64,000 bases of DNA from Branchipolynoe longqiensis (GCA_030323885.1 CM059192.1:2757274-2821273), one strand, 5' to 3'; shown: positions 41,192-52,315, counted from the stretch's first letter. Translations and numbers: made by a program. The notes: a model not told the origin generated them from the sequence alone.

Positions 41192-41966
41192 CGGGCATGG
41201 TGGCCGAATCGGTAGAGTGCAGGTCTCCCATGTGGAAGGTCGTGAGTTCAATTCTCGGTCGAGTCAAACCAATGACTTACAAAATTGATACCTGTTGCTG
41301 CCTACCCAGGCGCTTGGCATTATTAGGATAGGGCAAGGACTGGTTGGCTCAGTGTCAGGATATGACTGAGTGGGATATCAGGTCATGCTGGTGGCTTGGT
41401 CTCCCAGTGGGTAGGCACTATTAAGTCACCAAGGGCGTAATCGATTAATCAACTCGGGTCACCCGAGCCACTTTTTGGCACATGCGCAGATCCTACAGAC
41501 TCGGGTTGAATAAACAAATACGCTTGCGGTGGACAAAATGGTGGCTTAATCTAAAACGTAATATTTTTTTTCAATAACCGATGTATGTACAGCAAAATAG
41601 GATTTAAAGTATTTTATGATTGTAGAAGCTGACAATCTTGGTTATTAAAAAAAAAAGCATTAAAACAACACGTAGGAGTTGTACTGGTAGCGGTGATCCT
41701 ACAGGTACCAGCACAGATGTGACGTCATCGCTCCTAGCAAACCCCAGCCAAGAGGTGGGTTACTGAGGTCGGGTCCTTTTGCACACGGCACGTGTATTTG
41801 TTGACTCCACTCGCGGTGTTCTATTTGAAATTCTGACGACTCGGGTGAGCCGAGTCGCCCGGGTCGTGTTAATCGATTACGGCCCATGAGTGCACAGTCA
41901 CAAGTCGATACTTGTCTTATATGACATGAGATGTTGCCAGGACGTAAAACTCCAACAAGAAACCAA
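41192..41966 (+). mobile_element. SINE-1 copy split by a MITE
   Basis: Head GGGCATGGTGGCCGAATCGGTAGAG and body lie at 41192-41432; the tail (GAGTGCACAGTCACAAG ... GTAAAACTCCAACAAG) lies at 41886-41966. The inserted element is 41433-41885. Confidence 0.9.
41433..41885. mobile_element. 453-bp MITE with GTAATCGATTAA termini
   Basis: Left GGGCGTAATCGATTAATC and right TTAATCGATTACGGCCC are inverted repeats, followed inside by a second inverted pair (CTCGGGTCACCCGAG against CTCGGGTGAGCCGAG). The target duplication is CA or CCA at most. Family not assigned. Confidence 0.8.
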
Positions 41967-41969
41967 CCA

Positions 41970-42610
41970 AATTGTCTCCTCTATGTAGTTACCCCCCTCC
42001 CCGACACACACTTTCCCCTCTCGGCTTTGATGCGGCTGAGTTCACTGCTGCAGGACACGAGGCTGACTGTTCAGCACGTCACAGACTGCATCTAACCACA
42101 ACTCCACCCTAATCACCTAATTACTCATGTAACTAGGTCAATTAGCGCTCGACCAGTTAGAGCAAAATAAACAAAAACAAAAAAACACATGCCTTCAAAA
42201 GGACGCTCTACTGTTCCGCACCACTAAGTACTCAACAATCATTTATTTATTTAATTAAAAAAAATAACTCGGCGGCATTGATTTTTAGTCTTCACTTACT
42301 GATTTATTTTATATCTTACTGGCCGTATTACAATAACTAAATACTAAATTCGCTTAAATATCTCAGATATTGTTACTATTTTATTTAATTTTCATTTCAT
42401 TCTTAGATTTGCAGAATACAATATTTGATAATTTCTGCCATGTTTAAAAAAATATAAATATGTAGTAGGTCGATCATTCTACTTTTATAGTCTGTCTTAG
42501 ATTAGTTTTGAAAAAAAACACACTTTATTTTAAATGGCTAAATTTGGAGATATTTAAAATGAAATTAATTTTGGTCTACACCTCGAAATAATGGTCAAAG
42601 GCCTTCTTTA
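41970..42610. other. AT-rich DNA, no gene recognised
   Basis: Ordinary AT-rich sequence up to the assembly gap. Confidence 0.5.
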
Positions 42611-43110
42611 NNNNNNNNNNNNNNNNNNNNNNNNNNNNNNNNNNNNNNNNNNNNNNNNNNNNNNNNNNNNNNNNNNNNNNNNNNNNNNNNNNNNNNNNNN
42701 NNNNNNNNNNNNNNNNNNNNNNNNNNNNNNNNNNNNNNNNNNNNNNNNNNNNNNNNNNNNNNNNNNNNNNNNNNNNNNNNNNNNNNNNNNNNNNNNNNNN
42801 NNNNNNNNNNNNNNNNNNNNNNNNNNNNNNNNNNNNNNNNNNNNNNNNNNNNNNNNNNNNNNNNNNNNNNNNNNNNNNNNNNNNNNNNNNNNNNNNNNNN
42901 NNNNNNNNNNNNNNNNNNNNNNNNNNNNNNNNNNNNNNNNNNNNNNNNNNNNNNNNNNNNNNNNNNNNNNNNNNNNNNNNNNNNNNNNNNNNNNNNNNNN
43001 NNNNNNNNNNNNNNNNNNNNNNNNNNNNNNNNNNNNNNNNNNNNNNNNNNNNNNNNNNNNNNNNNNNNNNNNNNNNNNNNNNNNNNNNNNNNNNNNNNNN
43101 NNNNNNNNNN
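42611..43110. other. assembly gap, 500 N
   Basis: Exactly 500 N. Frames reported across it are meaningless. Confidence 1.
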
Positions 43111-43375
43111 CCACCATACCTCCTTCTTTCACCTTCCACCATCGTCCCTCTCGTCCACCTTACCAGCCGCCTTGTTGCCCCCTGTTCTCTACTCCCTCTT
43201 CCCTCCCTACTCCCTCAGCCCTCCTCGTCCATTCCCTCAGCTCCCACCTCTTTCCTCACGGCTCCCTCTTCTCCCTCGTCCTCCTTCCTCGACGTTACCT
43301 ACCTCATCCCTACCCCTTGTTCAATTCCTCCATTCCTCACCCCCCTCCTTTTTCGTCTCTCCCCCCCCCCTCCTC
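43111..43375 (+). repeat. CT-rich tract
   Basis: Polypyrimidine-rich (CCTCCTCC, CCCTCTTCTCCC) next to the gap; probably the reason assembly failed here. Confidence 0.7.
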
Positions 43376-43376
43376 A

Positions 43377-43560
43377 ATGTGGTTCCCTATGATGTTCCCC
43401 CTGGAGGTTCCCCTACAGGGTTTCCCCATGGAGGTTCCGCTATGGGCTTTCCCCATCGGGGGTTCCCCCATTGGGGTTCCCCGGACGGTGTTCCCCCATC
43501 GGGATCCCCTCACCTGGATTCCCCCATAGGGGTTTCCCCTATGGGGTTCCACCATGTGTA
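43377..43560 (+). repeat. GGTTCCCC-type minisatellite
   Basis: Imperfect tandem units of 14-16 bp such as GGGGTTCCCCATTGG and GGGTTTCCCCTATGG. Units are near-palindromic (CCCCATNGGGG). Confidence 0.75.
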
Positions 43561-43652
43561 CAGAGGGTCCAGACAGGCTGGTCGTTAGGGGGAGCCACCA
43601 GACAGCTTAATTAGGCGTGTTGTATATAGTCATGCTAGTCTGACATAGTTAA

Positions 43653-43998
43653 AGTTGCATAGTCCGATGGTTTGAATTTCTGTATTTTTTCTGAGATAAA
43701 TATAGCAGATTGATAACTAATATCTACTTTCCATTAGTTCAATGTTACTTTTATTTTAAATGGTAAACTTTTTAGATATTTTGAACGCAAACATGGGAAA
43801 TTAGTTTTGGCAAGCTTGCCAAAACTCTTACACCATAGGTTTCTGCAGTAACTGGTTCTGTTAAATCGACTCAGTATTGCCGTCTATGCAGAAACAAATG
43901 CTTAATAAGTGTATCAGTATCTAAGTTAGATATGTAAAATCAAATCTGGATAATTGATTTGGTTTTGAAAATTTGATATTTCATCGGACTATGCAGCT
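43653..43998. mobile_element. piggyBac-type MITE, intact
   Basis: 346 bp with termini AGTTGCATAGTCCGATG / CATCGGACTATGCAGCT, flanked by TTAA on both sides (43649-43652, 43999-44002). It is the uninterrupted form of the MITE at 20304-25858, in opposite orientation. An internal palindrome, GGCAAGCTTGCC, lies near 43810. Confidence 0.9.
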
Positions 43999-44002
43999 TT
44001 AA

Positions 44003-44465
44003 ATCAATTTATAATTAAATTTCACTATCCGACCAAAATATCCATGATGCTGTACCCTTCATCGCAGGGACCTAGTTTGCACAGCCGCAGGTATGCACCT
44101 GCCTACCACCTGAGATTACACTTTAAACAAATGCAAAACATGATCTGTAGTGTTATATTTCATCGTGTCTTATTCCAATAGCATTATATTCCATTCACAT
44201 GCCACCTGAAATCCCAAACTAGGCAGCTGCGTGGTATTCCTCTAATCTAAACCTCCCACCTCCCCCGACCCGCCACCCACAAATGTGTTTTACCTGATTT
44301 TCTTCCAACACCAACATTCACAACTGAGAACAAATTAGTCTAGATTGACGAGGGTCGACTGCAATTAACTTCGGAGGGGGATTCCCCGCGTTGTGGAACG
44401 CAGCGTCCCTCAGTGCGCAGGCGTCCGTGCGCATCACACTATCCAACATGGCGGCATCCGGTTCC
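44003..44465. other. no gene recognised
   Basis: Contains AACATGGCGGCATCCGG (44445-44461), a YY1-like start-site motif immediately left of a SINE-1, but no exon. Confidence 0.4.
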
Positions 44466-44805
44466 GCGAACCGGGCGCGATGGCTGAATCGATAGAGCAC
44501 GTGCCTCACGTGTGGGAGATCGGGAGTTTGGTTCCCGGTCGAGTTAAACCAATGCCATGAAATTGATACTTGTCACTTCCTAGCCTGGAGCTTGGCATTA
44601 ATAGGATAGCGCAAGGACTGGTTGGCTCACTGTCAGGATAATGTGACCGAGTGGGATATCAGGTCATGGTGCAGGCGGCCTGATTTCCCAGTGGAGCAGC
44701 ACTATAATTATAAAGTTGCCATGAGTGTGCACTGTCACAAGTCGGTACCCGTCCTGATATGACCTTAGATTATAGCCAGGATGTAAAACCCCAACAACCA
44801 ATCAA
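44466..44805 (+). mobile_element. SINE-1 copy, full length
   Basis: Head GGGCGCGATGGCTGAATCGATAGAGC split by variants, B box GTTTGGTTCCCGG, body, tail AAAACCCCAACAACCAATC. Confidence 0.9.
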
Positions 44806-44869
44806 CTGGTACCATGCTCTAATTAGTTCCATTTCTATCCGCATCAGCGCGACAACTGATAAGGCAACT

Positions 44870-44902
44870 GGTGCCTGGTGCCTGGTGCCTGGTGCCTGGT
44901 TC
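44870..44902 (+). repeat. TGCCTGG x4 short tandem repeat
   Basis: Four to five perfect heptamers. Confidence 0.85.
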
Positions 44903-45059
44903 ACGCTGCCTGCCTACGGCCTGCATGATTTGTAGAGGAGGCCTTGGGACTCGAGGGCCCTAACTGCCAGTTTCCCCACCAGGGGGCCCTGCGTCTGATC
45001 AAGAGTTGATGTTAGCAAAGACCTCGTGATATTGGATTATATGCTATTTGTAACAGTCT

Positions 45060-45340
45060 TCACTCACCTCTCAGGCAAGGAGCCGCATAGACAGGTAGGC
45101 GTGGGTAGTGTGGGGACATCAGGGAGCCTAGGTGGTGTAATGGTTAGTGTTGTAGGCTGCACTGACCTCTCAGGCAAGGAGCCGCATACACAGGTAGGCG
45201 TGGGTAGTGTGCTGGCATCATGTAGCCTTGGTGGTGTAATGTTTAGCACACTGGCCCGGAATGTAAGAGATGTGGGTTTGATTCCCACTCTAGACGCAAT
45301 ATTTCCCTTTGCATCATCCCCACGACGCTGTTGTGATGGA
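45060..45340 (+). mobile_element. SINE-2 copy with duplicated head unit
   Basis: Two successive 105-bp-type units (CTCTCAGGCAAGGAGCCGCA...GGTGGTGTAATGGTTAG), then a complete head with B box GGTTTGATTCCC and the tail ATCATCCCCACGACG. This is an intermediate between single-unit and many-unit copies, in plus orientation. Confidence 0.75.
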
Positions 45341-45654
45341 CCATGTTCATCCTCCGCTTGAGGAATAACGAGTAATTCTGAGATTGCTTCAAAGCTCAGG
45401 GCGCTCCCAAGTTTATTCCACCAAGGTCAGAATACAAGAACTGACCTGTCTCTACCGAGCTGCGTCACACGTAACCTCCCTTGGGGGGTGGCCACCTGGC
45501 ATGGGTGGAAGAGTCCTCCCTAGAGGCTGTTCCTGTTAGCGTGCTGTCACCTGTTTCTACTTCTTAGAAAATAATGGTCAGTCGAGACCTCCACTGTGGA
45601 GTACTGGGGCTCATGGTGGACTAATGCACATTTAAACCAGGTCAATTTGATGCT

Positions 45655-45966
45655 TGGTCGTTTGTTTAAGTTTTACATCCTGGCAACATCTAAAGTGATA
45701 TCAGGACGGGTACCGACTTGTGACAGTGCACACTCATGGCAACTTTATAATTATAGTGCTGCTCCACTGGGAAATCCGGCCGCCTGCACCATGACCTGAT
45801 ATCCCACTCATTCATATGCCCTGTCCTAGTAATGTTGAGTGCCAGGGTTGGTGGTGACAAGTATAAATTGTGTAAGTCATTGGTTTGACTCGAGCAGTGT
45901 TCCAGTAGTCCTGATCTTCCACATGAGAAGTTCTCCCTCTAACCAATTCGGCCACCGCATCCGCCA
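45655..45966 (-). mobile_element. SINE-1 copy
   Basis: Tail CGTTTGTTTAAGTTTTACATCC, body, and a degenerate inverted head ending CCAATTCGGCCACCGCATCC. Confidence 0.85.
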
Positions 45967-45969
45967 GTC

Positions 45970-46279
45970 CAGGGCCGTGTTCAAGGTACACCTCGGAGGC
46001 GCCTCGGAGATATTCCGAATGTCGCGCTAGTCTGAATGGCTTTAGCTATCCAGTGCCTCGAAAATGGCAGCCTCCATAGGGGGGCAGCCATTTGCAATTG
46101 AAAAGTACAGCTCGGATTGGCTGAAATCACTGAATTTGGCGGCAATTTTCAAGGCACCTTTTGCCTCTTACCTGAAAAACGAGATGTTTTTGAGGCTTAC
46201 CCTGAATGCAAATTGGGCAAAGAGACGTGGCGGAGCCGACTCCTAGTCGGCTCTGAGGCGTACCCTGAACGCAGCCCTG
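45970..46279. mobile_element. hAT-like TIR element, complete
   Basis: Left CAGGGCCGTGTTCAAGGTAC and right GTACCCTGAACGCAGCCCTG are inverted repeats. 310 bp, no transposase, no clear target duplication. CAGGG-type ends suggest hAT, unproven. The body has AAATGGCAGCC and GGCAATTTTC, internally semi-palindromic. Confidence 0.7.
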
Positions 46280-46541
46280 GTAGACAGATGTGCTGATTCG
46301 GGACCCCTGTGTCAGACAATAGGCGACCCCGTGTGTCCCTCAAATGAAAGCCGTGGCACCCTGGGCCGCACCCACTGCCCTGCTTAATGTTTACGCCTTT
46401 CGCTATGAGCGCTGATGCAGTGATTCGTGGTTCGGCCGTACGGGGGCGCGATGGGCAGAATGTGTGATTTGTGAGTTGGGGAGGGTGGGGCTGGTGGCTG
46501 AGGCCGATAACCTCCAATCCACAGCTTCTTTCACCTGCGGG

Positions 46542-46785
46542 CGTGTGGGGTTGTGGGGTGTCTGTGGGGTGTTTGTGGGGTGTTTGTGTGGTGTTTGTGG
46601 GGTGTTTGTGGGGTGTTTGTGGGATGTTTGTGGGGTGTTTGTGGGGTGTTTGTGGGATGTTTGTGGGGTGTTTGTGGGGTGTTTGTGTGGTGTTTGTGTG
46701 GTGTTTGTGGGGTGCTTGTGGGATGTTTGTGGGGTGTTTGTGGGGTGTTTGTGGGGTGTGTGTGGGTGTTTGTGGGTGTCTGATT
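46542..46785 (+). repeat. 11-bp minisatellite
   Basis: About 22 copies of GTGTTTGTGGG. Both strands show repetitive open frames that are artefacts. Confidence 0.9.
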
Positions 46786-46849
46786 AACAATCTCTGTCAG
46801 TGTTTCCGGTGAATGATTAACGATTAAGACGATAGCCACAGAGGCACAC

Positions 46850-47495
46850 CACCGGACGTGGTGGCTGAGTCAGTAGAGCGCAGGCTTCCCGTGCAGAAGA
46901 TCGGGTGGTTGAATGCCGGTCGAGTCAATCCAGTGACTTACACAATTTATATTTGTCACTACCGAGTGTGGTGGTTGGGTCTAATAGGATAGGACAAGGA
47001 CTGGTTAGTTCAGTATCAGGATAATGTGTATGTGTGGGATATCGGGTGGCGCTGACAGCCTTGTCCCCCAGTGGGGCAGCACTGTAAAGTCATCACAAGT
47101 TGGCAATCATCCTGATATGACCTTCAAGTTGGTTAGTTGCAGGAAACATCTAAGGTCATATCAGGATGGGTACTGACTAGTGACAGTGTGCACTCATTGT
47201 GATGCCCACTGGGAGACCAGTCCACCAGTAGCATGACCTGATATCCCACTCAGTCACATTATCCTGACACTGAGACAACACTGGTTGCCCTATCTAATAA
47301 TACCGAGCGCCTTGCTAGGAAGCGAAAAGTATCAATTTTTAAGTAATTGATTTGACTCGACCAGGGTTCGAATATGCGGGTTCAAATCCCATGATCTACC
47401 AAAACGGGACACGGTCGCTCAACTCATTCGGCCATCCCGTCTGGTCAATATATGACATTCGATGTCGCAGGATGTAAAACTCCAACAAACAAAGC
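46850..47495 (+). mobile_element. SINE-1 copy split by another SINE-1
   Basis: Head and body lie at 46850-47121, tail at 47450-47495. The inserted minus-strand SINE (47122-47449) is flanked by ATATGAC on both sides (47115-47121, 47450-47456). Confidence 0.85.
47122..47449 (-). mobile_element. SINE-1 copy inserted into a SINE-1
   Basis: Tail GGTTAGTTGCAGGAAACATC at left; variant head CCAGGGTTCGAATATGCGGG...GGCCATCCCGTCTGG at right, the same head subtype as 40446-40778. Confidence 0.85.
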
Positions 47496-47640
47496 AGAGC
47501 AGTCTGCAAAGCGGGCCCAGCAGACCTGCTGGATTTGTAACAATGGTGAAGATGACGGACATTTCATGAGGTTGTCAATTTTGTAGTAACTCAGTTTAAG
47601 CTTCTCCGTCCGCCTTACAATATTGCTTGTAATCCTTATT

Positions 47641-48095
47641 TCTGACCCTAACTCTAACTCTACCTCTAACCCTAACCCTAGCCCTAACCCTACCCGTACC
47701 CTTAATCCCACCTTAACTTCTAACTCTAACCCTAGCCCTACCCCTACCCTTAACCCCACGTTAACCCTAACCATAACCATAACCCTGTCCCTAGCCCTAA
47801 CCCTAGCTCTAAACCTAACCCTAGACCTATCCTTATCCATAACCTTAGCGCTAGCCCTAACCCTAACCCTAACCCTAACCATGTCCCTAGCCCTAACCCT
47901 AGCCCTAACCATAACCCTAACCCTGCCCCTAGCCCTAGTTCTAACCCTAGATCTAACAATAACCATAACACCATAACCATAACCCTAGCCCTAATCATAA
48001 CCCTAACCCTGTCCCTAGCCCTAACCCTAGTTCTAACCCTAGCCCAGCCCTAGCCCTAACCCTAACCCTGTCCCTAACCCGAACCCTTGCTCTAG
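47641..48095 (-). repeat. interstitial telomere-like block
   Basis: CCCTAA, CCCTAG, CCATAA and CCCTGT hexamers repeat for about 450 bp, so the minus strand reads degenerate (TTAGGG)n, the usual metazoan telomere repeat. The degeneracy and internal location argue against a chromosome end. Confidence 0.9.
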
Positions 48096-48099
48096 CCCG

Positions 48100-48940
48100 A
48101 ACCATCTTCCAGATTTGCTAGGGTTAATTTCCAAATTATCAGCTACATGACCAGTTGATGGAAAGGACTGCTGATTTTCTGATGCAACATCCTTATTAGC
48201 AACCCCAGTCTCAACTGCCCGATGTAGATCTTGCACCTGTTTACCCGCTATGTAATATGCGATAGACTGGTGGTCTGGAGTTGAGTGATGCGTGCCATGA
48301 CGTGGAACCACACACCAACAATGATTTGTGTGCTTGAGCACCTGGAGAGATCAAGCCGATGGTGTTGACTGTATTCTGGGTCAACATCAGCTGAAACTGA
48401 TGGATCGCACTGCGTCCTTATCACTCTCCCCATAGATTAAAGCTTGCCTTTCGTGATGTAGCAAAGACCCTGTAATACTACGACGGCTCACTCAGCCTGT
48501 ACTGTGTAATCAAAATGATCAAACCCACCACTTGGTGCGCTGGCTGTTCTCTTGTTTAAACAGTTGCTATATTATATGTATAAATGTATATATGAATGTG
48601 AAAGATGTGTGAACGATGGTGATGCAGATGATGATGCTGATGATGATGTGTATTTGTTCATAGCAATTTCATATTGATGTGTATTCATACTTACCTATCT
48701 CATGTATAATATAATTGTATGTGTTTACATGTGAAACACCAACCAGCGCCCGGGCTGATCAAACCCACCACAAGGTGGCACTGCGAAATTTACATTTACT
48801 ACCATGGGAGAGATAGGGAGTGAGTTGTCTTAGTATTATAGGGTCTTTGGGTGTAGACAGGACAGCAAAGAAGGTAGAAACGCGGGGCAAATGTAAAAGA
48901 AGCTACACCATTCTGCCTGGTTGTTCTCGTGAGCTCAGCC
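48100..48940. other. no gene recognised; two CTCF-like sites
   Basis: TGATCAAACCCACCAC occurs at 48516 and 48756, followed by TTGGTG and AAGGTGGCA. The second, CCACAAGGTGGCA (48768-48780), resembles the vertebrate CTCF core. A GATGATGATG run lies near 48620. Confidence 0.4.
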
Positions 48941-48944
48941 GGGT

Positions 48945-50592
48945 TTGTTGGGGTTCTACATCTTGGCAACATCTAAGGTTGATTGATTGATTGATTGGTG
49001 GTTGGTTTACGCCGTGTCGGCAGCATAGGCCATATTCACGGCGAGAAATGTTTGTTTTTTGTTCAAACCATCCCTTTTACATGTAAAAGCAGACAATCAA
49101 TTATGTGCCAATAGACACTCATTAAATTAGAAAGCTCACAATCATATATTTGTGGTCAAGGGAAACAAATTCCCATAGAAAAAGAAAAGTTATTAATAAT
49201 TGATAGAATCTATTTAGTAAACTATATGAGGTGGTACAGTCCAGCTGGCCTCAAAAAGGCTCAAATGTTTTCCTGTTTTACCTTAGTAAAAAGGTCACGC
49301 ATACTGTCTGCAGTATAAAACTGTTGGCACAGGGCCAAAAAATCAACGCAACTTAGTAAAATGCATTTGAGTGTCAGCGGGGACTGACACCCAATACATT
49401 CAGGGGAAGGTTCCCCCTTGAGCAGAAAAGCATGTGTAAGCCACGAGTGGCCAATACGGCAGCGGCTAAGGACCACTTGGTCCCGTCGACCTCCCGCATG
49501 AGTCTGTGTTGGCTTTCCCACAGATGGTTCAATTTCTTTAAGTTTATTAATGTTTTCATCCCACTCATGTTGCCATTTGGATTTTATGTGGGTGGCTATT
49601 AGTGGTTTCAGATCAGAGTGAGGGATCAGACACGGTTCAAGATCACAGTTCAGGGCCTTCTTCGCAGCCCGATCAGCTCGTTCATTTCCTTGTATGCCGG
49701 CATGGCCAGGCACCCAGCACAAGTGGATGTCATACCCATCCGTTGTCAGTTGGTTTATTTCATAAATGACCGTTGCTAGAATAGGGTGATTCGTTTTCAG
49801 TCCATCAACAGCCAGGAGGCAAGAGAACGAATCACTGTATATAGCATAGTTAGTGTGGTTGGATACCTCGATACACTCCAACGTGAGAAGGAGTGCTCGG
49901 GCTTCTGCAGTGAAAATCGAGCTCTGATCGGGCAAACATACGCCAAATTTTTCCCGTCGGCAGACTGCCGCAGCAGCTACCCGGCTTTGGTCTTTCGAAC
50001 CATCAGTGTATATGGAGAGGTGATCTGCAAACTGGCCTTGAATCTCTGCATGCAGTCCTTGGTACTCGAGTGGATGTGAACCAGACTTCCTCAGTTCCGT
50101 GAGTCAGAGGATAACCGATGGCTTTCTCAATGACCACGGGTGATGTTCTGGGATTTTGGCATGCTCCAACACGTCCAAATCCATGCCCAAGGCCTCCAAA
50201 TGAGGTTTCATTCGGAGCCTCAGTGGCCGGATGTAATTCGGCCTGGCTTCATACCTGGATTTGTCATGTTGCTCGAATAGACAATTGTGTGCAGGATTCA
50301 ATGCATTAGTTTTGAAACCTGCACACAATTGTCTATTCGAGGTCACATCATGACAGGTATCAACTTGTGACAGTGTGCACTCAGGGCGGCTTTATAGTGA
50401 TTGCCCCACTGGCAGACCAGGCCGCCCAATTTCCCAATCCTGATTCTAATCTGACCACTGCCTAGTAATGTGGAGCACCAGGCTAGGTAGCACCAGGTAT
50501 AAGTTGTGTAAGTCATTGCCCCAACTCTTTGCACCACAACCACTCCACCGGGATTTGAACTGCCAACCTTCTGCATGACTTGGCCGGTGGGG
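48945..50592 (-). mobile_element. SINE-1 copy split by a LINE
   Basis: The tail (48945-48977, TTCTACATCTTGGCAACATC) and the body/head (50341-50592, ending in an inverted B-box-like CGGGATTTGAACTGCC) are separated by the RNase H LINE. AGGT occurs at both junctions. Confidence 0.75.
48978..50340 (-). pseudogene. RNase H-bearing LINE, 5'-truncated
   Basis: This is the ORF2 C-terminal part of an I/Jockey-group non-LTR element. The frame runs from 50346 to 49261 with one in-frame TGA (50104-50106). Linker: LNPAHNCLFEQHDK, LRLRMKPHLEAL. RNase H: YTDGSKD (~50000), TAEARALLL, YSDSFS and WVPGHAGIQGNERAD, so the D, E, D, D catalytic residues are all present. The tail domain RCRIGHSW...CIGC...LSC is Cys/His-rich. 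The 3' UTR includes GCCGTGTCGGCAGCATAGGC and a (CAAT)n tail (48979-48998). RT and endonuclease are absent. At the 5' edge a 23-bp inverted copy of its own sequence occurs. Confidence 0.9.
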
Positions 50593-50843
50593 AATTGAAG
50601 CAAATGACACAACCATACATATTGGATAAATGTGAATATCCATTCACCAATATCACAGCACACACAGTGTATTGTGGTGTGGCATCCTGCCGTGGGTGGC
50701 GCTAGTGTCGAAGTGAAATGTAAGACAGTGAGCGTGCATGGATCACACCCGTTATTTATATTCACATAATAAACTATGCAGCACACATGTGAACGGCTGC
50801 CTTGAAGGTTACTATTGCTCAAATTGTTCTAGAATCACTTGTT

Positions 50844-51505
50844 CTAGATGACCCTCATTCTGACCAATTTCTTTCAAAATTAGAATTGGTAAAAAAAATG
50901 TTGGATTATTTCTGAGAACCAAGCTCAAATGGCTGCCAAGGTGTGGAATGCCCAAATGGTAAAGGAACGACAAATTCCTGAACTAAAAACATACAAAAAA
51001 TATCTGTGCAAAATAAGGCTAGGAAACCCCCACTAAGCTGCACCGCAAAGGGGCATGTGATATGGCACAGCCCACCAGCGGGACGCCCAATGGAAGGTAA
51101 CCATGCCAAGAGTAGCCAGATAACACACCACACAGCTACATACAAGCCTATGATATGTAAATAGGAGTAGGCTAGTCTAGTAATAAGAGTAGAACAAAAT
51201 AAAATACATATATGACAAGAAAATCCAAAAAAACTAACATAGGCTACTAACCATACCAACCAACTATCTATCTGCTACTGAAATGCAGGCAATCAAATAC
51301 CTTATCAGCAGCTACTGTGTGGTAAGATAACACCAACACTACAACTGGCCAGCATTGAAAACAAGCCTGGGTACCCGGGCTTATATGCTATGGACAGTAT
51401 AAATACAGCCTCAATAAATTAAAAATTTAAAAATTTAAAAAATTGTCTAGATGACCCTCAGAATTAGAATTGGCAAAAATAATGTAGGATTTGATCAGAG
51501 AGCTA
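50844..51505 (+). mobile_element. retroposon R copy and flanking direct repeats
   Basis: The R core is 51216-51443 (TATAAATA, AATAAA, A-rich tail). CTAGATGACCCTCA followed by AATTAGAATTGG and AATGTNGGATT occurs on both sides (50844-50920, 51447-51505). The interval 50920-51215 holds no recognised feature; its antisense frame of 117 codons is hydrophobic but unrecognised. Confidence 0.55.
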
Positions 51506-51711
51506 AGCTCCTCTCAGTAATGAAGCTGACCAATCGGTGTCCAATATACAATTAGCAGGTGTGAGCGGCAATTCACTAAACCCTACTAGCAGGATTTAGT
51601 CGGCTTGACCTAATGACCTTTGACCCCAATATTCTAGTGGTTGTCTGTTGTTAGGGCATCGTGTGAGGTAATAAATAGCTCGTGCCTGAATTCAACAACA
51701 GGGGCTTGCAC

Positions 51712-52305
51712 GTGGGTCGGGTGTCTGTCACATTGTCTGCTGGTGTACGCCGGTCATTAAAGGCTGCTCCAGGCTTATGTTGGTTAGTTTTCAGTCACAT
51801 TGTCGGCTGGTGTACGCAGGGCATTAAGGGATGCTGCGAAGTCACGTGTCAGTCACACTGTTGGTTGGTGTATGCCGGGCATGCAGGGATGCTGCGGGGT
51901 CACGTAGCTCGGGTGTCAGTCACACTGTCGACTGGTGTACGCCGGGCCTTAAGGGACGCTCCGAAGTCACGTGTAGGTCACACTGTCGGCTGGTGTACGC
52001 CGGGCATTCAGGGACGCTGCGGGGTCACGTAGGTCGGGTGTCAGTCACACTGTCGGCTTGTGTATGTCGGGTATTCAGGGACGCTTCGGGGTCACGTGTC
52101 TGTCACATTGTCGGCTGGTGTATGTCAGGCATTAAGGGACGCTCCGGGGTCACGTGGATCGAGTGTCAGTCACACTGTCGGCTGGTGTATACTGGGCATT
52201 AAGAGAAGCTCCATGGTCATGTGGGTTGGGTGTCAGTATCGTTGTCGGGTGGTATGCACCGGGCCTTAGGGGACGCTGCGGGGTCACGTGGGTCGGGGTG
52301 GCACA
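51712..52305 (+). repeat. 57-68 bp tandem repeat
   Basis: About nine units with GTCAGTCACACTGTCGGCTG, GTGTACGCCGGGCATTAAGG and GACGCTGCGGGGTCACGT; longer units add AGGTCGGGT. Several units carry CACGTG or CACGTA. Confidence 0.85.
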
Positions 52306-52315
52306 TGGCTGGACG

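Noticed and set aside
42576..43529. Frames of 170-310 codons
   Set aside because: They run through 500 N.
44466..44540. tRNA gene at the SINE-1 head
   Set aside because: The same head recurs many times attached to the same body; no cloverleaf fits well.
47445..47998. Arg/Val- and Leu/Gly-rich frames
   Set aside because: Translations of telomere-like hexamers.
50906..51259. Hydrophobic 117-codon antisense frame as a membrane protein
   Set aside because: It overlaps retroposon R, shows no start context or homology I recognise, and is likely chance.
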